13,901 nucleotides of DNA from Methanobacterium sp. (lineage in GTDB: Archaea; Methanobacteriota; Methanobacteria; Methanobacteriales; Methanobacteriaceae). The notes beneath the pieces are model-generated. The model ran no database searches and was not told where the DNA came from. It worked only from the letters and a program-made list of their open reading frames with translations. Shown here piece by piece: positions 6,439 to 13,839 of this stretch. The first letter of the stretch is position 1. Each line of letters opens with the position of its first letter. Location: NCBI GenBank assembly GCA_021372715.1, contig JAJFTX010000145.1, positions 1 through 13,901 of the forward strand, written 5' to 3'. The translations under genes and the position numbers were made by a program.

Positions 6439-7656
6439 CTATATAGATTTTTTTTTATTTTTCTGTTTATATTCTTGATTAGAATTAATAACTGGTTTAT
6501 AGTAGATTTTGAAATATATTAGGAGAGCTATTATCCCTAATACATAAAAAAACCATACCATACTATCAGTTGGACCTGTTTCTACCCAGATCATGGTATG
6601 GGCAAGCATAATTGCGTATATGGCTGTGTATGCTCCTCCAACAATTCGCTGCACACCATGCATAAGACTGAGTATAAGACCTAATATAAACATCTGAATC
6701 GTCAGGCCCCATGCCCCATAGTCTAAAACAGCCGGTCCAAATATGGTGGATGTAATGCTGGTGGTGGGCCCATTACCGATTTGATAACCTAAAACCACCT
6801 GCCCTACAGTCACTCGAGGATGTCCACCAGTAAGGGCCTGATAAAAAAGTTCTCCACCGGTTAAACCAGGCATATGAGCTATTTTATCTAGAACCATCAT
6901 GGTGAATCCAGCTCTATAGTACACTAGTTCTAATGGATTTAAAACCCAAGTTTGCCATTGTATGGATTTCACTGCCACATAACCAAGGATAATGCCTATT
7001 ATAGCGGTTATTATTATAAAAATGAGTAAATATTTTGTTTTAAGCCGCATCGTATAGTAAGTGGTGATCAATACACTCAATATAATGGCTATGGTGGTTG
7101 TTCTATAACCATTAATGGCAAAAACAGCCAATCCAATTATGAATAGCATATAATACCATTTACGCGGATATTTAGCCAGTAATAGATTTATCGCTGGTAG
7201 GAAGATGATGTAGGCTATACGCCACAGATCTGTGGTGGCTTTGAATTTAAGATATCCACTTAAAAGAGGTATTCCACCCAGTGAAAATAGATTTATTACC
7301 TGTAATAAGATAGCGATGCCCACAATGCCAAGAAGGATTTTTTCACTTAATAATATTTCGAATATTTTGTACCAAGATGGGTTTTTGGCTTCTTTAATCC
7401 GTTTTTCTTGATTAGATTTGTAAAATTGTTTGATACGAATGATCAGCTTTGGAAATAGTATTCCAAATATGAAAATAGCTGTACCGAAAATAATATACAG
7501 ATAAGTGATGCCATCAGCCCACTGTAAATTCCGGATATGGTAATAATAACCCATAGCAGCCAATGCAACGTAGATAGCAATAACAACCACTACAATGTAA
7601 GGGGAGAAAAAATCTATATCATTGATTTTCTGCTTTATCTGTTCGGTTATTGTCAA
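6439..7656 (-). CDS. Polytopic membrane protein, oligosaccharide repeat-unit/O-antigen polymerase-like (DUF70 type)
   Basis: A 405-residue protein with about ten hydrophobic membrane segments (for example 18-38, 48-70, 107-124, 145-161, 168-182, 186-201, 209-229, 317-335, 342-357 and 367-383) and a basic, Lys-rich tail. The NGYRTT motif (182-187) after a membrane helix, and the long outer loop ending in GNGPTTSITSTIFG and LDYGAWG (294-317), resemble Wzy-type polymerases that join lipid-linked glycan repeats. Archaeal members were once grouped as DUF70. An envelope glycan is the likely substrate, but which one is unknown. The start codon is TTG at 7656, supported by AGGAG at 7666-7670 nine bases upstream; the next in-frame Met is at residue 35, inside the first helix. 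It lies 22 bases after the CobB/CfbB gene and is probably co-transcribed. Confidence 0.75.
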   Translation of the reverse strand: MTITEQIKQKINDIDFFSPYIVVVVIAIYVALAAMGYYYHIRNLQWADGITYLYIIFGTAIFIFGILFPKLIIRIKQFYKSNQEKRIKEAKNPSWYKIFEILLSEKILLGIVGIAILLQVINLFSLGGIPLLSGYLKFKATTDLWRIAYIIFLPAINLLLAKYPRKWYYMLFIIGLAVFAINGYRTTTIAIILSVLITTYYTMRLKTKYLLIFIIITAIIGIILGYVAVKSIQWQTWVLNPLELVYYRAGFTMMVLDKIAHMPGLTGGELFYQALTGGHPRVTVGQVVLGYQIGNGPTTSITSTIFGPAVLDYGAWGLTIQMFILGLILSLMHGVQRIVGGAYTAIYAIMLAHTMIWVETGPTDSMVWFFYVLGIIALLIYFKIYYKPVINSNQEYKQKNKKKSI

Positions 7657-7678
7657 TTTATTAGTCTCCTAAATTATA

Positions 7679-9028
7679 TTATGGCATTCCAGCGCTTATT
7701 GTAAAATTAGATGCAAAAAAAGGATATGCTGCAGTATGAGTATGTATATAGCTTGCTATGGTATTTTTTAACATCATTCCATCTTTATTATTTTCTATAC
7801 CCCGACCTCTTAATATTTCAAAGGCAAACTGGGGTTTTGGTTTGGTTAACTTAATTTTAGAATAATGAAATTCATGCCCTTTGATGATATCTCCTTTTTT
7901 AGCTATTATATTATCATTGGTAGCTTGGGATATTACATAACTTAAAGCCTGTGGTTTTTTAGTCATAAAAGATTCATAAGGGAAAACATCACACATTTTA
8001 TGATGGTTTATGGAACGGGATAAATACATCAATCCACCACATTCGGCGTAGATAGGTCTTCCTTCCTGATGGAATTTTTTTATAGAATCTCTCATGGTTT
8101 GGTTTGACTCCAGTTGGGATGAGAATATCTCAGGATAACCACCCCCAATATAGATACCATCAACATCAGGAATTCGTTCATCATGTAAAGGGCTGAAGTA
8201 AATCAGTTCTGCCTGGTTTCCTTCCAGAGCATCTAAATTATCACGGTAATAAAAAGTGAACACTTCATCCATAGCCACGCCAATTTTTACTTTTTTATGA
8301 TTTCTTTCTACCCAGAGCCTTTCTCTCCCATGTGGTAGCTTTTTCGATTCTTTCATTAGCGAAATAAGGGCATCAAGATCTATGTTCTCCTGAACCATGT
8401 CCCCCCATTTATTAATGGACTCAATAATATTTTCACGTTCCACTGCTGGTACCAATCCTAAATGCCTATCCTCCACTTTAATTGAGTCTGTACGGGGAAT
8501 TCCACCAATAACATCTGTTTTTACCAGTTTTTCCACAGCTTCCTTGGTTTTCAGATAATGTTTACGATTTTTTACCTGATTTAATATCACACCCTTGATA
8601 TTAACCTCAGGATCCAGTGTTTTGAATCCTAAAACTACAGCAGCTGCGCTTTTAACCAGACTGCGAGAGTTTAATATGAGCACTACGGGAGCTTCCAATG
8701 CTTTAGCAATGGATGCTGTATTTCCCACATCTCCCGTAGGACTGATACCCTCATAAAGTCCTCGAACCCCTTCTATAATTCCAAAATGGGCTTTTGATAT
8801 CTTCAATCCCCTCTCAAATCCTTCTCGTATTTGCAAATCTGACATAAAAAATGAATCTAGATTTCTTGAATAATTTCCAGTGGCCAGAGTATGGTAAGTG
8901 GGATCGATATAATCTGGACCGACCTTAAAGGGTTGAACTTGGTATTCCTTGGATAATGCGTGCATTATACCTGTAGAAATGGTGGTTTTTCCTACCGCGC
9001 TTCCTGTTCCTGCAAGAACCAATCTCAT
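7679..9028 (-). CDS. cfbB: CobB/CfbB-type a,c-diamide synthase (Ni-sirohydrochlorin / cobyrinate)
   Basis: The 449-residue enzyme uses ATP and glutamine to amidate the a and c acetate side chains of a tetrapyrrole. In methanogens the substrate can be Ni-sirohydrochlorin (CfbB, coenzyme F430 pathway) and/or cobyrinic acid (CbiA/CobB); sequence alone does not separate them. The N-terminal half is the ATP-dependent synthetase with P-loop GTGSAVGKTT (7-16), VGPDYIDPTYH (36-46) and EGVRGLYEG (86-94). The C-terminal half is a triad-type glutamine amidotransferase: GGGYPE (295-300), nucleophile Cys330 in YAECGGLMYLS, GHEFHYS (384-390), and His429/His431 in SYIHTHTAAYP. No Shine-Dalgarno site precedes the ATG, but an AT-rich TATA-like stretch at 9047-9061 is placed for a leaderless or nearly leaderless transcript. 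The neighbouring divergent gene encodes a radical SAM protein. Confidence 0.9.
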   Translation of the reverse strand: MRLVLAGTGSAVGKTTISTGIMHALSKEYQVQPFKVGPDYIDPTYHTLATGNYSRNLDSFFMSDLQIREGFERGLKISKAHFGIIEGVRGLYEGISPTGDVGNTASIAKALEAPVVLILNSRSLVKSAAAVVLGFKTLDPEVNIKGVILNQVKNRKHYLKTKEAVEKLVKTDVIGGIPRTDSIKVEDRHLGLVPAVERENIIESINKWGDMVQENIDLDALISLMKESKKLPHGRERLWVERNHKKVKIGVAMDEVFTFYYRDNLDALEGNQAELIYFSPLHDERIPDVDGIYIGGGYPEIFSSQLESNQTMRDSIKKFHQEGRPIYAECGGLMYLSRSINHHKMCDVFPYESFMTKKPQALSYVISQATNDNIIAKKGDIIKGHEFHYSKIKLTKPKPQFAFEILRGRGIENNKDGMMLKNTIASYIHTHTAAYPFFASNFTISAGMP

Positions 9029-9046
9029 ATTATATTAATTGGGATG

Positions 9047-9061
9047 ATTTTATTTAAAAAA
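9047..9061 (-). promoter_or_regulatory. Probable TATA box for a leaderless cfbB transcript
   Basis: Minus-strand TTTTTTAAATAAAAT lies about 19-33 bases upstream of the cfbB ATG, the distance expected if transcription begins at or just before the start codon. No Shine-Dalgarno site is present. Confidence 0.4.
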
Positions 9062-9122
9062 GATTTCCCTCTAAAAGAAATAAATTAAATTAGGTGTAAG
9101 TATATAGAAATCATGGAGAATA

Positions 9123-10250
9123 ATGACTAATTTAAGCATGAAATTGGAAATACTTGGTGAAAGTGCCAAGTATGACCGGTGTAACTACATAAATACCAAT
9201 GTAGATAACTTTTTAGGCAAGAGCATCCCGGGAATATATCATGCCACCACTTCCAATGGTTGTACTGTACCTTTATTTAAGGTTTTAATGACCAATAAAT
9301 GTTCTAACGATTGTGCTTACTGTATCAATCATAATAAACATCATTTTAACCGGGTAGAATTTTCTCCTGAAGATATAACCAGTATATTTCTTGATTACTA
9401 TCAAAATAGGTTTGTTGATGGTTTATTTTTAAGTTCAGGTATTTATAAAGATGCAGAATATTCTATGGAGAATATGGTGGAAGTAGCCCGGAAATTAAGG
9501 ATGGAAAATGAGTATACGGGATATATACATCTAAAAATTCTTCCAGGAAGCCCTTATGATCTAATAAAAAGAGCTGTCAGTCTGGCAGATCGAGTTAGTA
9601 TTAACCTGGAAGCTGCTACCCCTGAAGGAATGGATAAATTAAGCACTACCAAGAATTTTCAGGTGGATATCCTTAGAAGGATGAAATGGATTAAAAGACT
9701 TCTCATTAGAAATAAGAATTTTGCTCCCTCTGGTCAAACTACCCAGTTTCTGATTGGTGCAGGAGATGAAAATGACCAGGATATTTTGGAGAGGGCTTCT
9801 TGGTTATACGATAAAATGGATATTAAAAGAAGTTATTACAGCCCCTTTGAAGCTATAAAAGGTACAAAACTCCAATATCATGAAGAACCCCATCAAAAAA
9901 GAAGCCCTAGACTTTACCAGGCGGATCATCTTCTTAATTCTTATGGTTTTGAACTGGAAGAGTTAACTTTCGATGCTGATGGAAATCTAGATTTGGAAGA
10001 TGATCCTAAATATGTGGCAGCCCAGGCAAATGAAGAAATATTTCCAGTTGAGATCAATGAAGCTTCATATAAGGAGCTTTTAAGAGTTCCTGGAATTGGT
10101 AAAATATCAGCCAGGAGAATAATCCAGTCAAGAAAGGCTGGTAAAAGCTTTGAAAAATTAATTCAATTGAATGATCTGGGTGTAATTGTTAAAAGAGCAG
10201 AACCTTTTATTAAATTGAACAAAAACTATCAATCTACTCTCAAATTATAA
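9123..10250 (+). CDS. Radical SAM protein with C-terminal helix-hairpin-helix (putative DNA modification/repair)
   Basis: The 375-residue protein has the radical SAM 4Fe-4S motif C60-x3-C64-x2-C67 (CSNDCAYC) in a TIM-barrel-like core, with FLSSGI (102-107) and VSINLEAATPEG (158-169) as further conserved strands. Residues about 306-365 form a helix-hairpin-helix DNA-binding domain with the hairpin VPGIGKISARRI (322-333). This order matches the family called putative DNA modification/repair radical SAM protein (TIGR03916 as I recall it), which in bacteria usually sits beside a uracil-DNA-glycosylase-like partner. No such partner is in this window. The biochemical reaction is not established. 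Start: GGAG at 9115-9118 is only four bases from this ATG; Met6 (9138) would be too far from it, so 9123 is preferred. It is divergent from cfbB and convergent with the ParA operon. Confidence 0.85.
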   Translation: MTNLSMKLEILGESAKYDRCNYINTNVDNFLGKSIPGIYHATTSNGCTVPLFKVLMTNKCSNDCAYCINHNKHHFNRVEFSPEDITSIFLDYYQNRFVDGLFLSSGIYKDAEYSMENMVEVARKLRMENEYTGYIHLKILPGSPYDLIKRAVSLADRVSINLEAATPEGMDKLSTTKNFQVDILRRMKWIKRLLIRNKNFAPSGQTTQFLIGAGDENDQDILERASWLYDKMDIKRSYYSPFEAIKGTKLQYHEEPHQKRSPRLYQADHLLNSYGFELEELTFDADGNLDLEDDPKYVAAQANEEIFPVEINEASYKELLRVPGIGKISARRIIQSRKAGKSFEKLIQLNDLGVIVKRAEPFIKLNKNYQSTLKL

Positions 10251-10317
10251 GAATTACTGATTCTAGATTATTTAAAATTGATTTTGATCAACTTTATGAT
10301 AACTTAAAAGTTAGCAG

Positions 10318-10351
10318 TTATAACTTATAAGTCTTAAGTTATAAGTTATTA
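10318..10351. repeat. Dispersed 13-bp motif as an inverted pair (copy 3) between convergent genes
   Basis: TTATAACTTATAA (10318-10330, exact inverted form) and TTATAAGTTATTA (10339-10351, 12 of 13) face each other across 8 bases and can form a hairpin. It lies in the 121-base spacer between the radical SAM gene and the small ParB-like gene, so it could also act as a two-way terminator; no separate terminator is seen there. Confidence 0.7.
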
Positions 10352-10371
10352 GTATAAAATTGATGTTAGAA

Positions 10372-10800
10372 TCATAATCCTTTTTCTTCGAAAAGTTCCC
10401 ATATATCGGGATGTCTTTCCTTTACCGCTTCTTCAATAAGTAAGGAAGCTTCATTACTAATACTAAATTCTGGCTTAGTTTTCTTAAGAAATCTCAAAAC
10501 AGCCGCTGATTTAGCGGACCATAATGATATTCTAGGGTTTCTATGAACTTCCAGTAGTACATCTTCCACAATTTTTTGATCCACGAGTATTGGTTCAGAT
10601 TTTTCAGTTACATCTTTATTTAGTTCTTTTTTTTCAGGAGTTTCTTTTTCTTTAACTGATTCTTTGGACATTAATTTTTCTGTTCTTGATTCTTTTTCTA
10701 CAGTCGATTCTGGTTTTTCATCCTCATCAAGATAATCAGCCCTTATTAGTGCATCTAAGCCCTTACCCAATGCATGTTCTTTTTTTTTCCGGGGTGTCAT
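10372..10800 (-). CDS. Small ParA-partner candidate with ParB-like N-terminal box
   Basis: A 142-residue protein coupled to parA: its ATG overlaps the parA stop as ATGA, with GGAGG at 10808-10812 seven bases upstream. The N terminus, basic KKK then LGKGLDALI (11-19), closely matches the N-terminal box with which chromosomal ParB proteins contact ParA and stimulate its ATPase. Residues about 24-70 are a Lys/Glu-rich, probably disordered linker. Residues 71-142 form a compact, probably helical domain (IVEDVLLEVHRNPR, SAKSAAVLRFLKK, SNEASLLIEEAVKERHPDIWELFEE) that I do not recognise. The ParB CTPase signature (GERR-type) and the HTH domain are absent, so this is not a complete ParB. I infer an adaptor linking ParA to an unknown cargo or DNA site; the assignment rests on the box and the operon. 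Confidence 0.8.
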   Translation of the reverse strand: MTPRKKKEHALGKGLDALIRADYLDEDEKPESTVEKESRTEKLMSKESVKEKETPEKKELNKDVTEKSEPILVDQKIVEDVLLEVHRNPRISLWSAKSAAVLRFLKKTKPEFSISNEASLLIEEAVKERHPDIWELFEEKGL

Positions 10801-11582
10801 TTATTTTCCTCCACACCTTCCAATTTTATTATCTCATCTGCTAGCTTTATATAGGCTTCAGTACCACTACATTCATCATCATATATAATACAGGGTTTAC
10901 CATGGCTAGGTGCTTCAGCTAACTTCACATTACGGGGTATTGTGGTTTCGAAGATTTTTTCAGAACTTCCAAAGTATTCTTTTACATTGTGGTAAACATC
11001 CCTTCCCAGACGTGTTCTGGAATCATATAAAGTTAATAAAATTCCTTTTATGGGTGAAGGACTATTTAACCGGTTTTTAACTAGTTCCATGGCCTCAATA
11101 AGATCAGCCATTCCTTCTAAGGCATAAAACTCTGCCTGAATAGGAATTATCACACTATCTGCTGCTACTATAGAATTCAAAGTTAATAAACCAAGAGAAG
11201 GAGGTACATCAATGAAAATATAATCATAAATATTGGAAACACCATCCATAGATTCTTTCAATATTGAATGAGGTCCTATTGTTTTACTCAATTCTATTTC
11301 TGCACCGCTTAAAGATATGTTACTGGGGACTATGTCCAGGTTTTTTATATCTGTTTCAACGATGGATTCTTCAAATATATTATCTCCTGATAAAACCGTG
11401 TATATAGTTTTATCTTGTTCGTTTTTCTCTATTCCTAATCCGGTAGTGGCATTACCCTGTGGATCCATATCTATAACTAAAATTTTTCTATCTAAAAGAG
11501 CCAATGCTGCTGCTAGATTTACTGCTGTGGTAGTTTTTCCACAACCTCCTTTTTGGTTTAGTATGGCTATAATCTCCGTCAT
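10797..11582 (-). CDS. parA: ParA/Soj-type partition ATPase
   Basis: A 261-residue ParA-family ATPase of the Soj (chromosomal) type, without an N-terminal HTH domain. From this start, the deviant Walker A motif KGGCGKTT is residues 11-18 with signature Lys11 and catalytic Lys16; VIDMDPQGNATTGLG (36-50) is Walker A' with Asp38 and Asp40; FIDVPPSLGLLTLN near residue 125 is Walker B. Basic residues in YDSRTRLGRDVYHNVKEYF fit the nonspecific DNA-binding surface of ParA dimers. The reading frame extends 15 bases further to an ATG at 11597, but that ATG is part of ATGGAGG, whose GGAGG (11592-11596) is an ideal Shine-Dalgarno eight bases before the ATG at 11582; 11582 is therefore chosen, giving the usual MTEIIAILNQKGG opening. 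The gene is coupled by ATGA overlap to the small partner downstream. The 13-bp motif lies on both sides of the operon. Confidence 0.93.
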   Translation of the reverse strand: MTEIIAILNQKGGCGKTTTAVNLAAALALLDRKILVIDMDPQGNATTGLGIEKNEQDKTIYTVLSGDNIFEESIVETDIKNLDIVPSNISLSGAEIELSKTIGPHSILKESMDGVSNIYDYIFIDVPPSLGLLTLNSIVAADSVIIPIQAEFYALEGMADLIEAMELVKNRLNSPSPIKGILLTLYDSRTRLGRDVYHNVKEYFGSSEKIFETTIPRNVKLAEAPSHGKPCIIYDDECSGTEAYIKLADEIIKLEGVEENK

Positions 11583-11591
11583 AATACGGTC

Positions 11592-11596
11592 CTCCA
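11592..11596 (-). promoter_or_regulatory. Shine-Dalgarno site that decides the parA start
   Basis: GGAGG on the minus strand lies eight bases before the ATG at 11582. The upstream in-frame ATG at 11597 overlaps this site and would have no ribosome-binding sequence of its own at a sensible distance. Confidence 0.8.
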
Positions 11597-11602
11597 TTTA
11601 TA

Positions 11603-11636
11603 TAATAACTTCTAAAGTATAAGTTATAAGTTATAA
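11603..11636. repeat. Dispersed 13-bp motif upstream of parA (copy 4)
   Basis: TTATAAGTTATAA is exact at 11624-11636, and TAATAACTTCTAA (11603-11615) matches the variant arm at 12 of 13 positions. Together they cover the parA leader or promoter region, 21 to 54 bases upstream of the chosen start. Confidence 0.7.
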
Positions 11637-11647
11637 TATATATATTT
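11637..11647 (-). promoter_or_regulatory. Possible TATA box of the parA operon
   Basis: Minus-strand AAATATATATA is directly upstream of the motif copy at 11624-11636. A start about 25 bases downstream would fall within the repeat region. The motif itself, being TATA-like, is an alternative promoter element here. Confidence 0.35.
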
Positions 11648-11707
11648 ATCCTATCCAGAATACGAATTATGCCAAATGACAAGCGAATATCATTTAAAAA
11701 GTAAATT

Positions 11708-11749
11708 AAGAAAAAAAATAATTTAAAAAATTAAAGATATTAAAATAAT
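11708..11749 (-). terminator. T-rich termination region after thrS
   Basis: On the minus strand the bases after the thrS stop are almost pure AT, including a T8 run at 11711-11718 and T6 near 11725-11730. No strong hairpin is seen. U-rich tracts of this kind are sufficient for archaeal termination. Confidence 0.4.
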
Positions 11750-13576
11750 TTAAAACTGTACCCTTCCAGACAATCTAAGGGGCAAAGGAAGTCCCCTGAA
11801 AGGCATATCGTTAGTTTCCTTACGAATACGGTCAAAGAGGGTTTCTTTATCCATTAGGAGTTTTTCCTGTGTTTTTCTGATGTTTACCATAATCTGATCG
11901 CTTACTAGTTCCTTATCTCCCACTACCAGCACATATGGAACCCAATCACCTGCAGCAGTTCTTATTTTCTTTCCAACAGTTTCCTGTCTGTCATCAACAT
12001 CTACTCTAATCTTCTCTGATTTAAATTCCTGAGCTAATCTTAAAGCAAAATCCAAATGTCTCTCGGCTATGGGTAAAATTCTCACCTGAGTTGGTGAAAG
12101 CCAAACCGGGAACATTGGCGGAATTTCAGACGATTTAATGGCAGTTTTTTCCAGTAAACTTCCTATAACTCTTTCTATACTTCCGGTGGGGCTGCAGTGA
12201 ATTATAATAGGTGTTAACTCCACTTCATCGGACCCCATATAGGTAATCGAAAACCTTTCTCCACTTTCTACATCGATCTGGATGGTAGGATTCTCAATAG
12301 GTCTTCCCAAATAGTCTATAGCAGCGAAATCCATTTTACAGATCCAGTAATGTTTCCTTTTAGGTAGAATTTCCAGAAGTACTGGTTTCCCAATTTTATC
12401 TGCAGATTGTAAGACCCATTCTTTATTTTCTTCCATGAAATCCGCAGTAACCCTCATAATAGCTTCATAATTTATATTAAGGTCTTCCCCGGTCTGAGCG
12501 CACATATCTATCTGATTGTCGAATTCCTGCATGGACTGCTTCACATCAGCGCAAATGGTGTGCATATCCGGCATGGTGAAACCACGTAATCTTTTTAGAC
12601 CAACCACTTCTCCTCTTTTCTCTAAACGGAAACTGTAAGTTGAAAGCTCGTAAATAGCCAGGGGTAAGTTTTTCCAGGTTAAGAATGTATCTGAGAGTAT
12701 GCTGAATGCGCCGAAGCAACAGGCGTATCTTAACATGAGTTTTTTATTTTTAGTTCCCATCCGGTACTGTCTTTCCCCAAACTTCTCAGCATGGACTCTA
12801 ATGGCATCGTTATCTAGATCGTACATTATTGGGGTTTCTACAGGCATAGCACCCCTTTCAGTTACTAGATTATACACGTAATCAGCTAGAAGATCACGGA
12901 TCAGTCTTCCCTTTGGATACCATCTTAAATGTCCCACATCTGCTGCAGGTTCATAATCAGCCAGATCCTTTTCCCTCATGATCTTCACATGAGGTGGTTC
13001 CTCACCGGTGGATTCTAAATTACCTAATTCATAATCAACCAGCTTTTTCAGGTCACTACTTTCGTATTTAAATGTTTTAGGATCGTAAAGCTTGCCTTCG
13101 GTTAGAATATGGAATTTTGATGGTTCATCTTCTAATTTTTCATGTTTTACTTTTTCTACTTGGATGTTTCTGGAGAGTTCTGACAAGGGATGTCCTTTAC
13201 AGGATATTTCAAAGGATTTATACCAGCCAAATGGTACCCTTTCAACTTCAAATCCTTCAGCAATTAAGTTTTCCTTCATAGCTTGTAGTATGTTCTTGGC
13301 AGCGTCTGGTGAGCTTAATGATGAGCTTAAATGTGCATAGGGATAGATAACAATATTATCCGCCCCTACCTGTGAAAATACCTTTATTATTTCTTTTTTT
13401 GCATTTTCAACCACTTCTTCTGGATTTTCCTCATCCTTCTCTTCTACTGCGGTGAAGACTACTAAGGAATTTTCAAAATGCATTTGTTTCTTTTTATCTT
13501 CAATATCTTCTGCTATTTTAGTTTTTGATTTGGTTTTATAATTTATATAATCAGAATGAATCAATAATAACCTCAT
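11750..13576 (-). CDS. thrS: Threonyl-tRNA synthetase, archaeal type (ThrRS)
   Basis: This 608-residue enzyme charges tRNA(Thr). Residues 1-140 are the archaeal N-terminal editing domain, related to D-aminoacyl-tRNA deacylase, which removes mischarged serine; H82 and K120 in GWYKSFEISCKGHP are the likely active-site residues. The class II catalytic core spans about 200-485: the motif 1 region lies near 240-265, the zinc site is expected at Cys286 or Cys287 (RYACCFGAF), His339 (MPDMHTIC) and His460 (IIHCSPTGSIERV), motif 2 is FRLEKRGE...LRGFTMPDMHT (316-340), and motif 3 is near 460-475. Residues 488-600 are the anticodon-binding domain (VWLSPTQVRILPIAERH onward). Length and domains are complete. 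GGTGA at 13581-13585 precedes the ATG by four bases. It is divergent from ilvD and separated from parA by an AT-rich spacer. Confidence 0.97.
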   Translation of the reverse strand: MRLLLIHSDYINYKTKSKTKIAEDIEDKKKQMHFENSLVVFTAVEEKDEENPEEVVENAKKEIIKVFSQVGADNIVIYPYAHLSSSLSSPDAAKNILQAMKENLIAEGFEVERVPFGWYKSFEISCKGHPLSELSRNIQVEKVKHEKLEDEPSKFHILTEGKLYDPKTFKYESSDLKKLVDYELGNLESTGEEPPHVKIMREKDLADYEPAADVGHLRWYPKGRLIRDLLADYVYNLVTERGAMPVETPIMYDLDNDAIRVHAEKFGERQYRMGTKNKKLMLRYACCFGAFSILSDTFLTWKNLPLAIYELSTYSFRLEKRGEVVGLKRLRGFTMPDMHTICADVKQSMQEFDNQIDMCAQTGEDLNINYEAIMRVTADFMEENKEWVLQSADKIGKPVLLEILPKRKHYWICKMDFAAIDYLGRPIENPTIQIDVESGERFSITYMGSDEVELTPIIIHCSPTGSIERVIGSLLEKTAIKSSEIPPMFPVWLSPTQVRILPIAERHLDFALRLAQEFKSEKIRVDVDDRQETVGKKIRTAAGDWVPYVLVVGDKELVSDQIMVNIRKTQEKLLMDKETLFDRIRKETNDMPFRGLPLPLRLSGRVQF

Positions 13577-13642
13577 TTAATCACCATGATGATTTTAACC
13601 GAATTAATTGAAATATTATTTTTTAAAGGATTTATTCTATTT

Positions 13643-13663
13643 GATTATATCAATCATATAATC
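13643..13663. repeat. Inverted repeat in the thrS-ilvD spacer
   Basis: GATTATAT (13643-13650) and ATATAATC (13656-13663) are perfect complements around CAATC. This is a hairpin or dimeric-operator candidate, 67-87 bases upstream of the thrS ATG and too far from ilvD to be its core promoter. Confidence 0.4.
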
Positions 13664-13811
13664 TGATGGTTAATATAATTAGAAAAACCCTCATTATTTA
13701 ATATAAATTTACTAAGAGAACTATATGAATATCCAATCTATATAATATTTTAAATAAAACAGGACATAAATTAAATGATGCATTTTTATTAATTTAAAAT
13801 CAAGTCTATCC

Positions 13812-13819
13812 TATAAATA
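13812..13819 (+). promoter_or_regulatory. Probable TATA box of ilvD
   Basis: TATAAATA lies 59 bases before the ilvD ATG. A start about 25 bases downstream would leave a leader of about 35 bases with the GGTGAT site. TTTATAAA at 13848-13855 is a second candidate, but it would leave no room for the ribosome site. Confidence 0.4.
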
Positions 13820-13825
13820 CAAAAT

Positions 13826-13839
13826 AATTATCGATAATT
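13826..13839. promoter_or_regulatory. 14-bp perfect palindrome, candidate operator upstream of ilvD
   Basis: AATTATCGATAATT is a perfect palindrome placed between the probable TATA box and the ribosome site, around the expected transcription start, where archaeal repressors often bind. Confidence 0.4.

Noticed and set aside
6437..6448. Palindrome ATCTATATAGAT followed by a T-run, considered as a plus-strand terminator
   Set aside because: No plus-strand gene ends there, and the palindrome has no loop; it overlaps the stop codon of the minus-strand polymerase-like gene.
10797..11597. ParA starting at the upstream ATG at 11597
   Set aside because: That ATG overlaps the GGAGG that serves the ATG at 11582, and it would add five residues not expected for the family.
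11317..11622. Open frame on the plus strand opposite parA
   Set aside because: It mirrors the ParA Walker A region on the other strand, has no ribosome site and no recognisable domain.
11488..11682. Short minus-strand frame overlapping the parA start region
   Set aside because: It is out of frame with parA over the P-loop region and its upstream part is AT-rich repeat DNA; it looks like a frame shadow.
10251..11749. Canonical bacterial parS site near parA
   Set aside because: No GTTTCACGTGAAAC-like palindrome is visible in the spacers; only the AT-rich 13-bp motif is present.
12699..12881. Short plus-strand frames opposite thrS (also 13092-13340)
   Set aside because: They are antisense to conserved ThrRS domains and have no supporting signals.
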